DNA of 64,000 nucleotides from Synanceia verrucosa (Eukaryota > Chordata > Actinopteri > Perciformes > Synanceiidae), in the NCBI GenBank assembly GCA_029721515.1, contig CM056569.1:10062007-10126006 (forward strand), read 5' to 3'. The translations under genes and the position numbers were made by a program. Below are positions 12,776 through 25,166 of this stretch, one piece after another. The notes beneath the pieces were generated by a model. It was not told the DNA's origin, ran no database searches, and worked only from the letters and a program-made list of their open reading frames with translations. Position 1 is the first letter of the stretch; every line of letters begins with the position of its first letter.

Positions 12776-13750
12776 CTGAAAAAATATACACAAACATTGA
12801 CAAACAAGACTTTGCACCTGACCATATTTTATTTGTTCATATGTTGTGTCCTTTGGGTAGTATGCTGAATCATCTTAAAATCAGATAAAGTGTTTTCATT
12901 TTAAATAGACTTATTTCTTAGCTCGGCCTCTAATAAAGACTGACGTACTGTAAACGTATGTGCAAACACCCAAAAGAGTGAATGGCCTTCTGGGCAATGG
13001 TACATTCACACTGCAGCCATCAGCAGGGATCTTTTAATCAGTACATACTGTATCAGGTGTTCACACACATCCTGGAAAACCTGGAAAATGATTGGCCAAT
13101 TGACAAAATGACGACAAAAAAAAAAAGTAAAATGTTCTGGAACGTTATCCTGGAAAATTATTTATTCTCCCCATGCCTTGTGAGCAAATGCAAACAGGTT
13201 AAACTTTCCTTAAGCAGTTTACATAAAAATTTCCAAATTAACTGTTTCCAGTTCTAGACATTTGAGCTTTTTTTCTCATTTTTCATGACTGGAAAAAGTT
13301 TTCCAGGATGTGTGGGATTCAAGCACCCTTGTCAGTGGCAGTGAAACAAATTTATCTTTTTGCAGCTCGACTGATATTTCTTGGTACATACCACAGTATC
13401 AAACAGGAAGCTTTTCTAAACAGCACATTCATATTGCAGTTGCAGCACCATTTCATTCCTAATTACCCACTGCAGGTAGCTTCAAGACTCTTCTTTAAAT
13501 CAAGGAAATGCTGGAGTTTGCCTTGATTATAACTGTCTAGACAAGGAGTCCCAGAGCAGTTCTTGGCCAATATATTTTACATTTTACAGGCTCAAGCATA
13601 ACACTCTTGGCACATTTCTTATTTTGAACAATTTGGTGAATACTTAAACTCTTTTATTTAAAGAAGGAGGCGCTTCGCTGCCAGCTGGGATTCCTACTGG
13701 AGACTACTTATATTTTCAAAATGCAAGCAGTGTGGCAAAATGCGACTCAC
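12776..13750 (-). other. Intron 5 of the ABCA4-like gene
   Basis: 975 nt. It contains the small inverted-repeat element at 13064-13314; I see nothing else in it. Confidence 0.8.
13064..13314. mobile_element. Small MITE-like element with perfect 17-bp terminal inverted repeats
   Basis: The left end reads CACACATCCTGGAAAAC (13064-13080) and the right end (13298-13314) is its exact reverse complement. The element is 251 bp and has no coding capacity. The flanks (TTCA on the left, ATTCA on the right) do not give a clean target duplication, so I cannot assign a superfamily. Confidence 0.6.
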
Positions 13751-13878
13751 TGGATTGAGTTGAAGCTCAGCAGTCATGAGGCTTTGGACCACTGTTGGTG
13801 GCACCGATAAATTCGCTTTCAGATGAGTGGAGAACGTTTCATTGTCTCTTAGAATACTCCTTAGGATCACCGGTTGAG
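13751..13878 (-). CDS. abca4-like: ABCA4-like exon 5 (128 nt)
   Basis: The exon encodes residues 144-186: QPVILRSILRDNETFSTHL, KANLSVPPTVV and SLMTAELQLNP. It aligns with RIRDILKDEETLTLFL...NIGLSDSV of ABCA4 and with [21 protein letters not shown] of ABCA1. The acceptor is TTTAAG and the donor CCA|GTGAGT. It enters in phase 1 and leaves in phase 0. Its 128 nt equal human ABCA4 exon 5 by recollection (ABCA1 122). It has two sequons (NET, NLS). Confidence 0.9.
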
Positions 13879-15941
13879 CTTAAACACAAAGAAACACAGA
13901 ACATGACCAACAGGTCAGATATGGGAAATATATGCCTTTTTTTTTTTTAATTATTTTCATAGCATTAGCCATAAATCCTCCTTACTCGCCATCTGCACTG
14001 CAGATATTTTGCAGCCTACCCTGCAGCCTTTCTGTCTCTGCCTCCCTCCTTTGTCTATCCTCTTGCATTTGATTTCCACACCACTGTTTGCAAATATGGG
14101 TGCATGCAATAACATATGTGAGACCTGCTGTTGTTCTGTCCTAATGGACACCTATGCCAACCACGGAGGAGAGCCTGTCATGTAACTAATAAGACAGCAG
14201 CCCTTCCTCTGCAGCCAACGGTTGGTCTAAAAAAAGCACTGGAGGATTTATTCTGTTGTGGAAAGGAAAAGGTTAAAGCAAAAAAGTCCATGCCTTCAAA
14301 ATCACAGCAGTGCAGCTGCTGAGTACAAAATTACCCTCATTGATACCAAATCCATGAAAATAAGAAGTGAATTAAAATAAATCCATTTTCACGTGTGCAT
14401 GTTATTGGAAAAAAAGGAAAATCAACGATTCTCGACAACTTTCTAATTTTTTTTTTTTATTATTATTAAACCTTTATTTATACAGGTAATCTCATTGAGA
14501 CACGGGGACTCATTTTCCAGACCTTTTTACATTGCTTGCATGCTTGGAGTAGCATTAACGGCTGATGAATTTGAGTTTAAATAATGCGCTCATGATGACT
14601 GTTGAAAACAAATCCTTCACTGGTGTAAGCAGAGGTTGTCCACTTGAGTGAGAGGAGACAGTTTGGTGCTAAACATGCATCAGATTCTCTGTTGATTAGC
14701 TGACCAGGTAAAAAACAAAAACATCTTCAACCAACCGACTGTTCATTGTTACTGCCCTCCTCGATCACAATGTCATAGCATAGCAGGGATCCTACCACAG
14801 TATACAAACACACCCATACACAAACCATATCTATTCAGCATGTGTTTTTTCTTCTCTCTGGGACTCCTCCATGGGCTGCTGAAATGATGAACGGGCTACG
14901 TAATTTAATTAGATTAGCCCTCTTGTAAGTGTAATGCATGCAAGTCAGTCAGTCAATTATCAAGATGAGGAGAGGATATGACTTACACCGGGTTATTCAA
15001 GGTTCAATTAAGATAAATGTTTGGTAAAAACAACAATCATTCAGTATTGTCTGGGTGAATTATGCAGGTTGAAGCAATGCTTATGCTCTATACAACACCT
15101 CCTGATTCCAACCAGACGCACATTATTATGCCCCTCATGACTGCAGGAGCATCAGTGGGGATGAAAAAGGTTAGATTACAGGGAGGAAGAACATGCTCTG
15201 GGCTCTTTCTGAACACTCTTGCCTTCCTGATTGAAGTGACCACCTGAGTCTTTTAATTAACCCATGGTAAAAACAAAAAAGGACAACACAATCACCTTTG
15301 CCATCCTAGTCTTTTGATAGTACTCCATTCCCCGTTCTTGTTAATGACCTTTTGTGCTCTCGCCTCCCGACAGTGAGTCCCATTAATTATGCCCAGGCTT
15401 AGATCTTTGATGGATTTAATCTTGTATATTACAAGCCAGCGACCCCAAAATGCAAATGGCCAACGAGCCGTTTGTTGAACAGCAGTCCCCCCCTCCCTTT
15501 GTCTCTTTGCAAATTAGGTGCCGTATGAAAATCTGAATATCATCAGGCTAAATGAGCCTAATGCAAAGCAGCAACTTATCAAGACAAACGATCTGTCACT
15601 CTGCAGCAAAATTGCATCATAAATAATCACACGCCATTGTTTTTGAGGGATAAAGGGGAATAACAAATCCTCCAACTTGTCATCCACATGAAGGGGATAC
15701 TTTCCTTGATGGAGAGTACTTAACAAAGACATTGCAGAGTGATTGTTGCTGAGGCTAAATGTTCTGTACGTATTACTTTTTGGACAATAATTCTATAGCT
15801 ATAAAACTTGCATATTAACAAAACAACAATCTGCGCTTTGTTCCTTTTCACTAACTTCAATGATCATGCTTGATAATAACCTTAAAAAAAGGTCCTTTCA
15901 TTAAAGTGTTCTGAGGCTAGTGCATTAATAAATGCCCTTAC
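13879..15941 (-). other. Intron 4 of the ABCA4-like gene
   Basis: 2.06 kb. It holds a short fish dispersed-repeat fragment near 14446-14525. No other exon or element was recognised. Confidence 0.75.
14446..14525. repeat. Dispersed fish repeat fragment
   Basis: A T/TTA tract followed by ACCTTTATTTATACAGG and TCTCATTGAGACA. This resembles the widespread teleost repeat containing CTTTATTTAACCAGG...TCATTGAGA. The identification is from memory only. Confidence 0.45.
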
Positions 15942-16069
15942 CATTAGCAGGGTTGGACTGTGACAGGACAGAATCCCACTGGCTGAGATCATCTGCCAGC
16001 ATCTGTGCCTTGCTGCGGACAGATCCGTTCATCAGGAGGGTTTGCAGCTCTATCAATATCCCAGCGATT
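15942..16069 (-). CDS. abca4-like: ABCA4-like exon 4 (128 nt)
   Basis: The exon encodes residues 101-143: IAGILIELQTLLMNGS, VRSKAQMLADDLSQW and DSVLSQSNPAN. It corresponds to ILARVYRDFQELLMN...LHILSQFMDTL of ABCA4. The acceptor AAACCAG is only moderate and the donor AATG|GTAAGG is good. It enters in phase 2 and leaves in phase 1, as in human ABCA4 exon 4, which is 140 nt by recollection, so this exon is four residues shorter. It has one sequon (NGS). Confidence 0.83.
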
Positions 16070-16161
16070 CTGGTTTACCAGAAAGACAAAAAGTCCACAG
16101 ACTAAATGTAAATGCTGCCTTAGATATAATCCTAATGTCTTATAAGAGAGCCAGTACGTAC

Positions 16162-16303
16162 ATGGAGTTGTTGAAGTTGTTGACTTGGCCTGGCGTCTCC
16201 CCCGGCGTTGGATAGTTCAAACAGGGATTGTTGATGTTACACATCATACCTTGGAGCCAGGGCAGCACGCCAGCTGACGGCATGGCTTTATTTGGGTAGT
16301 GGC
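16162..16303 (-). CDS. abca4-like: ABCA4-like exon 3 (142 nt)
   Basis: The exon encodes the most conserved stretch of the N-terminal domain: [36 protein letters not shown] and [12 protein letters not shown]. The first Cys codon is split with exon 2. The [19 protein letters not shown] and NNPC...PTPGE motifs define the ABCA1/A4/A7 group. The length (142 nt) and phases (1 in, 2 out) match human ABCA1 and ABCA4. The donor AT|GTACGT is weaker than the others. Only 92 nt of intron separate it from exon 4. It has one sequon (NNS). Confidence 0.93.
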
Positions 16304-16547
16304 CTACAGGAATAGAGGTGAATACTTACAGAATTCATCAACTCCGCTGCATTGCTACCACACTGCGGTTTGGGTATGTCTATGCAGTGATGTCACAACA
16401 GAGGTTACTATTTTTTCATGCTCATTCTAGGTCATATTTTTCCATGAGTTTTGAGTTTCTATGGAAATACACACCCTGAGGAGTTGTTCTGCACCATTAC
16501 ATAAATGGAGAAATAGAGTTTAATATTACAACCAGGCTTGGACTTAC

Positions 16548-16641
16548 ATTGGCCTTTGTAAAATGGCTTATTCGTGGACCGCACCCACACCAGTATGAAG
16601 AAGAGGAACAGAGGCCAGACCACTTCCACGACCAGCCGCAC
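16548..16641 (-). CDS. abca4-like: ABCA4-like exon 2 (94 nt)
   Basis: The exon encodes residues 23-53, beginning VRLVVEVVWPLFLFFILVWV and continuing RSTNKPFYKGQ. The hydrophobic run is the first membrane-spanning helix (about residues 25-43), preceded by basic residues that keep the N-terminus cytosolic. ABCA4 has [21 protein letters not shown] here and ABCA7 has WPLFLFFILV. The acceptor is TTTGTCCAG and the donor T|GTAAGT. The 94 nt and phases 0/1 equal those of the human orthologous exons. Confidence 0.92.
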
Positions 16642-19600
16642 CTGGACAAAGGATGATCACAATTTGTTAATGAAATACATCTTCGGAACACGTTATGGCT
16701 CACATCATTCGCATTGTTTTCTCTTCAATTAAAAATGTGACATTCCCCGTGAAGTCAAATCAAATCTCAAAGCAATAATAAATCAAAAGGGCAAACAGAA
16801 GTTGAGACACTGTTAATGAGTGACTAAAATGGCATCATGAATCTGTGTGTATTCATGTGAGTGTGTTTACAACGTAGATGTGCATGCCACAGGACAGTCT
16901 TGCTTTTACTCTCAGCACTTCCTGGACTGAGAGAGAGACCCCGGGTCGTGACTCTCCAAGCCGAAGCCATCACACACTCCCTATCGCCTCCTCGATACAT
17001 TTAATCCTCTTCTGGTTGTAGAGTACCGACCACTTCCTAGCTTTAATACATCCACTTCAATACCTGCCAGCAGGTAGCAGGCCCATGTGACATGGCAGGC
17101 TTTTTATTTCAACCTCAGGGAACGGCTGCATAGAGAAACCAACAAAGCACAAATTGATGACCTCAAGGCTCCCATTATTCCTCCTCTGTTGGCCTTGAGC
17201 GATATTCTACAGACAGAGTACCAAGACCTCTGAGTTTTGTGAAAAGATATATGTATATATGTGAAATGCCTTGGGTTATTACAGACTCAAGCTTCCACAT
17301 TTACCAAACACACCTACATCTTATTTTTTTTTTTTTACCAATGCTAGCACTGTGGAAACAACAAAGAAGCACACGTTCATTATACATAAGTCAAGGTAAC
17401 ATACATCTCTGAAAGCTGAGGGCCAAGAAACATTTGTAACATTTCACTTCATAATTTAGCAGGAAGTAACATCCAACAGCAGAGGACTTCCAGCTCATCC
17501 TTCTTTGACTCCTCAACCTCACAGCCTCTGCCATCCAGGCTTTTATCGAGGCGCGGCATCGCTCAAAAACCACATCTTGTCAGCCCTGCACTCACCCACT
17601 GAGCCCTCGCCGCTAACCTCAGCTGACCTGGTCTGCCTGCATGCTCATCCCTTTCAGCATCTCTGGTGGTGTGTCTGCTATGTTCAGGCTGAGTATCTGA
17701 TGACGCACATTAGCACAAATAATAAGAGAGCACACCCATACTGAGGTTGTTGTCTCCATAATTAAACTGGAGGGCAGGCAGAGGTGAGAAAAATATAATA
17801 ATACATATTGCTTATAATGCCACTGCCCCATGGCAACCTTATAAATTAAAGTACAGCTTCTGCAGTAGACTAGGGATGAGGGGCAGGGGTGGAACACATT
17901 TTATTTAGTTTGGTATATGGGTATATACTAAATCGGTTTTATAATTTCGTCAATGAATCACAGATGAGAAAATTGCAGAATATCATATTGCATATATTTC
18001 AAAGGAACTAGAAAGAATTTCAAATAAGTCCTTAAATTCCCTCCTGCCTGTGTGTCAGAGAGGACGTAGTTCTGCTGAGAGGGCGAATTATCATAATGTA
18101 TTCCAAAGAAAAGGCACGGAGAAGGAACACAGAGATCGTGGGGACTTTCTCAATGTCTGGCTCCCCAGGCATTCGCCTTTGGACACCAGTGTCTTTGTGA
18201 ATAGATAATCTCCTCCTATGAAATTATGTGAAATACTGGACCATAAAATCAGTTTCATGCCTGTTATAAAATCTTAAAATGCTTGGTGAGGCATTCATAT
18301 AATTGGTCATTAACCTCCACAAGCCCTCCAGAAGCACCATTGTCCTTGCTAACTCCCACTGGTTTTTGTCAAATACCAATATCTCATGTTGACATGGGCC
18401 AAATAGCCTAAATTCCATGCGAAAAATCACCACAATCCTAAAACATATTCTAGGATGAGGAGATGTGCAAATGTCTCTCTGATGCAGACAGATATATCCC
18501 TGCTCTTTCTGCTGGTTGATAAAATTAACGGCAATGTTTCTCAGACACAAAGTTAGAAAATTGGAAATGACTTTGCCTTGAGTTATTCTGAGAAAGTAGG
18601 AACTTTGATGAAAGCAGATGTCTTTTGTTCTACTCTGGCAATAGGCACACTGCTGTGCTCGAACCCCCAACAAAACAAGTGGGTGGATTTGACTCCTATC
18701 ATCAGTGCAACAGGGAAATCAAAAAAAAACACACTGCAGCTCTTTGTAACAGTTATATGTGCCTCAAAAAGACTCATAAAATGAACTAGATCCCATGATA
18801 ACTTGCTCTGACCCTTGAAATGCAGTGGCAACACATGGTGTAACTGCTATCATCCCATAGCATGTGACCTCTTGGCCAGTGTTGGGGACATCAGAGGCAA
18901 TAAAACCCACCATATACCACTGGCTGATCAAGTGAAGGCAGTGTCTGTTATGAGAACAAGAAGTCATGACTGGTTCAGGGAAGTGGCTATGGTAAAATAC
19001 CAGAGGGTGAAAATATTAGTTGAGGTGTGTTTTGAGCTATGATCGCAAAAATCATTTGAATTAAATTAAAATTAAAGAAAAACTAATTAAATTAAATCAC
19101 TGCACAGAGGTTAAGTGGCAGTAAATCAGTTTGTGTGTGAAAGATGAAAGTGGTTATGCTGGAATTTTAGCTTAAGTCGAGCAAAAGAGATACTAAAAAT
19201 TAAGGTTTGTAGTCTTAAGAAACGAGCAAGAAATTATCCAACTTCTTACAATCTATTTTCCGATGAAAATAACTAGCAGTGCCAGCTGCAAAAGTCTCTG
19301 AGATCTAGCAAGAAAAAATGATCATCAGTGTAAACAATGAACAAATGTTATGTACATGGCTAACGTTAGTACACCTGTTACTCCAGGACTTTTATCCTTT
19401 TGTCCTGCCATTGATTTATGGATGGCTGTTTGGATGTAAATGTCAATTTCCTCAAATATAACAAAATGTTTGTGAAGAAGAACACTAAATTGAGCTTTAA
19501 GTTCACTGTAAATGTAGAATGTCAATCGGTACATAAGTAGTGACAGCTGTTTCAATGTCAGTTGGTGTATTCAGTTGAAGATTAAAATTCATAACCTGGA

Positions 19601-20071
19601 ATTTCAACACTTGTGTAAACTGCAATGATACTTTACCTCTTGATAACATTGCTGAGGACAGGATGTGACAGTGAGTTTGAAAAAAGAAAGAGTATTTGCC
19701 CTTCAAACAAAGCATTTAACATTCGTCACTCCGTATTTCTTTCTATTAGGCCAAAGACTGGCTTTGTTAGAACTAAAACACAGGCAATGTGACATAATGT
19801 GCACAAGAGATACATCTCCAAAAATTGAAGGTGACACCTAGAATTGGTTGGCATTAGGATAAGATTGTTCTTGTTCTCTCTGGTGGGAGAGTAAAAGGCT
19901 GCTTACTTCTATAGGAGACAATTTTCGTAGTAAATCCCTCCTATCACCATCCCCTCTCATGAATAACTGAGTTGCACTTGATAACACAACCAAGGGACCA
20001 TATCCTCACTTTCCCTCCATTGCTGACCAAATTCAGCAAATATACGTTGATTTGCAAAGGTGGGTGCATAC
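16642..20071 (-). other. Intron 1 of the ABCA4-like gene
   Basis: 3.43 kb between the ATG exon and exon 2. It includes an unexplained 149-codon open frame on the minus strand (18224-18673) that I do not recognise. There are T-rich tracts near 17320 but no transposon was identified. Confidence 0.8.
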
Positions 20072-20137
20072 CTTTTGTCTCTTCCGGAGAGTGAAGTTCT
20101 TCCACAGGAGCAGAGTGAACTGCGTCAAGAGACCCAT
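20072..20137 (-). CDS. abca4-like: ABCA4-like lipid transporter, first coding exon (gene entry)
   Basis: This exon encodes residues 1-22 (MGLLTQFTLLLWKNFTL, then RKRQK). The LLLWKNxTxRxRQ motif is the cytosolic N-terminus typical of ABCA1/A4/A7. The ATG at 20137-20135 is chosen because the coding part is then exactly 66 nt, as in human ABCA1 and ABCA4, and it ends AAG|GTATGC in phase 0. The gene runs leftwards through ten confirmed exons (425 residues) and leaves the window before the nucleotide-binding domains, so no Walker motifs are visible. Family members are full ABC transporters that move phospholipids or retinoid-lipid conjugates across membranes. The visible part has one membrane helix, conserved cysteines and eight N-glycosylation sequons. 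The exon sizes and the TLRKRQK motif favour ABCA4, but divergence and the short exon 8 suggest a separate paralogue. The 5' untranslated region cannot be placed; a possible acceptor (CCCTCCAG) lies shortly upstream. Confidence 0.85.
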
Positions 20138-21066
20138 TACGGCTTATCCCGGCAATATCCTGCCAAAGCGTCGCTATGGCAACTGGCCCACTTAATAAAC
20201 CCTGGAGGGAATAAAAGGCAGAGTTTGGTTTTAATACAGAGAAGCAATGTATCTTGGGGGAGTGCCACTAATCATTCACTTCCCAGGCCTTGGGGCTTAC
20301 GGTGCAGCACCTGTTCTAAGAATTATTATCACCTACACTCAGCAAATCTCAGGACGGGGCAATGCCTCACGTGGAGGTTTCACGCAGTTTGGATCTACAG
20401 CATATGAATTTTTATGAAAGACCATGTGCTTGTTTTAACTTAATGTACTGCATATAAAACTATTAGGTCAAAACCAAAATCATATTTTCTTTTCCTCTTA
20501 AAGGGGGACGAGGCAAAGTAAAGTGTCTCATTAACCACCACTGTGTTACAAATTGTCAATTAATCAGTCTTTTTGGTGATCAAAGCAAAATAAACGACAT
20601 GGTCAACTGCCTCATTTTCCATATAGACCAAAGATTACTGTAAAATATTTATTACAGGGTTTACAAGCCACTGAACACTGATTACACAGATAATAAACAA
20701 ATAGCTCTGCTGCGGCATTTTTACACTGTTACATCAAGTATGACCTTTATAAAGAAAAAACTCCACAACTGGCAGCCTCTCCTTTACGACAGTTCATTCA
20801 TTGGCCCACAGTGAGGTCCCATTTATTACTGCAGGAATGTATGCAGTTTAAATCGCATCACTCAACTGACAGTTTTACCAATTTACAGTTGCCATTTAAA
20901 ATGTCTTCCGAGAGATAATCCACTCTGTAAATGGTGTCACTCATAGCGAGGATCATCCACATTCATGTTCATGTTTAACTTATAAAATATATAATACAAG
21001 CAACACACTTTGACACAATTTGAATTCATGAAAACTAAATCTATAAATATAAACATATATTAGTGA

Positions 21067-21560
21067 TAGGGCCCGACCGAATAATCAGACAGCCCATTAT
21101 GGCCCTTTTCATAATAATCAATAATAATAATAATACTAATCAAATAATCTATAAACTATGTGTAACAAACAATTACAGGTCTCCCAGTCCAGCTTAAGTT
21201 TTCCGTAAGTCATGACGATGTGCTTCTTTGCGTCATGCTTTTCCGTTTGTTAAATTGCATCACAAAAGTTTTGCCAACCTAGCGAGTCACTGCCAGCCTT
21301 GCTACGTTATGTGACCTAGCAAAGCGCTAACATTTATAGTGCAGAGGGGTTTAAGGTCAGTTTGGGGAGGGGTTTAAGGTCAGTCGCAAAAGTAAAAAAA
21401 AAACAAAACTAAAACTTTTCGAGCAACGCGCAACTATCGCAGCATGCAGCCCGACAGCATCGCATCATATCGTTAAAGTCTGAAAAAAGACTGAAAAAAC
21501 GATCGGCCGATTAATCAGATATCTGCATCGGTCTAAAAAATCCATATCGGTTGGGCCCAC
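21067..21560. mobile_element. Non-autonomous hAT element with 8-bp target duplication
   Basis: 494 bp bounded by imperfect terminal inverted repeats (left TAGGGCCCGACCGA; right end, reverse complemented, GTGGGCCCAACCGA). It is flanked by a perfect 8-bp direct repeat, ATTAGTGA, at 21059-21066 and 21561-21568. An 8-bp duplication is diagnostic of the hAT superfamily. There is no transposase frame. Inside is a short tandem duplication (GAGGGGTTTAAGGTCAGT, about 21344-21383). Confidence 0.85.
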
Positions 21561-24500
21561 ATTAGTGATCAAAACACAAAATGGGTATTTCGATGCAATG
21601 AAAGCTACATTTGAGAGCATGTGCTTGAATTTGAACACAAACAATTGCAAATGCAACTTATTTGAAATGTTCCAAAGCATTCAAAGATGTATCAGTTGTT
21701 AATAGTCAATGTCTAAGGTGTGTTACCTCACTGTGTTTAAAACATGTTGTAGAGCACTTCAACTGATGCTCTGTGCAGACTATATAGAGCACGTCTGCAT
21801 GGTGGGTCAGGTAGGGATGGGCTTTTTAGCCCAAGGGTAGTCCTGACAAATGTGCCACCTTTTAACGCTCCATTTCCTCTTTCTGTACAGGTTCCATCCT
21901 CCCTCCGTGTGTTTACATTATTTACCGCTACTTCATGGATGTTTTATTTACTGTCATGCTGAGTCCAAATGGCCAAATAAGTGCCCTGATGTGTGCTTAA
22001 GGCAATTCTATAATCTATAAAAGAATATTGGTAAGATGCATCTGGCTAAGTGCAGACTTTTATATTGACAATGCCAGTTTGCACTGCTGTGCAGGCCGCC
22101 ATGCTTATTCATGCTTTATTCATTAATCATTACCTATTGTTAAGCTATCTAATTCCACATTTTTGACATTTACCAGAGCTTAGTGAAGGTTGAATGTTCG
22201 ATAACCACTCTACCTCCTCCACAGTAGTTTTTCTTGTCGTGCACCATACACTTTTGTTTCGCCTTCACTTCATGGTGAATGTCTTTCAAAGGAGACTGTG
22301 GCTGCCGAGCTGTACAAGGGTAAAACGCCCTGGGTCTTAACAAAGGGTCCTAGTATATGCATGAACACTAGACTCCATCAAATGCTTGTATAATTGAGTA
22401 CGTGCTGCATTGACTTGCACTGCTTTTAAGCTTTGTCTTTTGAAACATGTAATGCCCAAGCAAGAGAAGGACAGCTTGGTACCACCTCCATTCTGGAATC
22501 ACGTCAAGCATGAAGGGTAAACAACATCTCCAAGAACATACTCAACCCATACATCAAAAATGTGTGTGCTTGACTTGTGTTGGTATCTGAGGAAAGAGGA
22601 GCGTCTGTAAAAGATGGTGTGTGTGTTTGTATGTGTGTGTGGGCGAGTGTTGTGGAAAAGCCCAGCTCAAGGACTCTTTTTCAATTCCACATCTAAAGAA
22701 CAGATAACAAGTAACAAGAGAGGGTACGGTGTGATTTGCATTGCAGCCGCAGCGTTACAAAAAACACAATGAATACAGTGCTCCAGAGAACAAAAACCAT
22801 ACACTGTGAAGTGTTATCCAGATCATCATTTTAATCTACGACTAGGAGCACAGAGAATAATTGAAGTAATACGTTCTTTTCGTCACTTTTTGGGCTTGTT
22901 TTTCACACGGGTGTGGCCATCAGGCACTGGCATCAGCTTTTCACTGTATCATTAGTTCCAAAGAAAGCTCCAGCAAGGGAGAGAATGCAGTGATACAAAA
23001 AAGGAAAGCAAAGTTGAGTGGCTATAAGTGCTGATGCATGCCTGGCGTTTGGGGACCAGGGACAGCAAAGTGCATTTTCTCAGCTCCTTGGATGATTGAA
23101 AGAGTACACTGATATTTGTCATACAGCATGAGAGCAGAAGACGGCAGAGAATGCCTGGGACATCCGTTACAAAGAGTGGTCCCTGTGCTCCTTCATTCAC
23201 TCTGTCTTCTTTCTCCTTCTAACTCCATCATACGCTGCTCTACAACCTCACCACAACAGGACCGCTGGTATAATTACAGGTACACTACGATGCACCTAAA
23301 AACGTTCCTCTTTGCATGTAATATTCAAGTGTGTTACAAGTGAGCACTTGTTTTCTGTAGATTATTTCAAGCAACAACATGATCATGCTGGTCATTTAAT
23401 TGTATAATTTTAAAAAAAAGCTTATTACAACCACCCAAATGTATGAAAACCGCAGGAGCTCAGTTCAGGTCAATCAGTTCACTTTTAATATTGAATTCAG
23501 TGTGATGGGTGGAGGAAACAACAGAAATTATATAAATCAACATATTTTAAAAACAGCAACTGTAGGTTGGATTCAAGGCAGTTATAATAGATTCAAACAG
23601 TGACCCAGTTTCACAAATACAATCTAAACTATAAAACACCCCTTCAGTTCATGACTGGTTATGTAACACCATAAAGTTTTAACTTTTCCATTCATTGCTA
23701 CAGTTCCAGGTCATGATGTGTGGATTGGAGGAAACCACTGGCCTGCATCGTTCAGCCCAGGTTCAAGGCTACATGATGAACGATGGATGTCACCATAGCA
23801 GAAATTTACTGGTTGAAGCAAATACGTGTGAAATTACACAATTACACAACACCACACACAAGAAAAAAATCCCCCGTATTTCAACTCACACTTCTTCATT
23901 ACCCATTATACTCTCTTTTTCTGTGGTGCTGGTAACAGCAGCCTACAATAGTTAGCTCTTATACTCACAGATTTGTTATGAACCACTGATGATGTTTCTC
24001 CCCAAAAACTCAATTTTACGATTACTTTTCAACACATCATGACAGCATTGTTTTTTCCTACCAACAGCCAGTGGTACAATTATCTCCACTGCATCTATTC
24101 ATGACTTAATCTACTAAAACATTCACTAAAACATACTGTCTACCAGCTATCAGCAGCCTGTCCTCCCTGCAGCACCTCCTTTCCCCTCCCTGTGCCAGCT
24201 CTGCCAAGGCCATGGAGGACCACTAGAAGGACCGTGATCTTATTTTAAACCGTCACACTGAATTCTCCTGTGTAATATCTCAGCCTTGTCCCCGCTGTCT
24301 GCAGCCATACACATCAGCAATGCAAGCTTTTAAAATGCACGGCCAGGCTGCTTACGCACCATTAGATGTCATGCATGATCTAATGACCTGAAATCAGACA
24401 CAAATAATAAGTCTCTCCAGACCTACTTCCTCATGGGACAGCATAGAGATGATGGAGATGAGAGATTGTGGTGATTTATTGCTACAAAATGTTGTGGTTA

Positions 24501-24604
24501 TAACGTATTACACGTCTCTCTATTGTGCCTGATGTAAATACTGTATTGTCTTAATTCTGTCCACATCAACAAATAAACAAATACACATCAAAAGCAGTAA
24601 TAGT

Positions 24605-25166
24605 TAGGGGTGTTTCAATCTGATATTCATACTGGATATCAGTCTGATACCACAAAAAAAAACAAAAAAAAAAACAGAATTGCATTATATTGGCCTGAAT
24701 CTAAAATCTCTGATACCATCAGTCCATTCCAGACTCCACTCCAGCTCTTCTGCACAGCAGCAGGATGCAGCAGCAGAGCCCAGGTCACCTTAATTTGAAG
24801 CAGCATTACAAAAAACAGCAAGAGGATTTTTGCAAAATATATATTTTGTTTTTGAATTTACTGAGGTTATTTTTCAGGGTCTTCTAACTTATTTATTTAT
24901 TTATTTATTTAATTCAATTGTAGAATATTCTTATGTTGAGATTAAATTGTTGTCACCCATTGGTTAACAATATATGGGTCAGTTTTTCCTCGTACCTTCC
25001 TGTTGCTGAGTATTGTTCCCTGTTTGAATAATATCACTTGATCAAACCTTTTCCAACAATTCAGACGACAAAATAAGTTGTAAAAGTCTGTATGATTTGT
25101 GCTGATATTGTTTCGGCCAGTACTCAAGGCAGCAATATGGATATTGTATCGGAAGCGAACCCCCCC
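24605..25166. mobile_element. Non-autonomous hAT-like element
   Basis: 562 bp. It starts TAGGGGTGTTTCAATCTGATA and ends with the reverse complement of TAGGGGGGGTTCGCTTCCGATA. The flanking octamers are GTAATAGT (24597-24604) and GTATTAGT (25167-25174), identical at 7 of 8 positions. The body is shared with the truncated copy at 2748-3298. No transposase is encoded. Confidence 0.75.
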
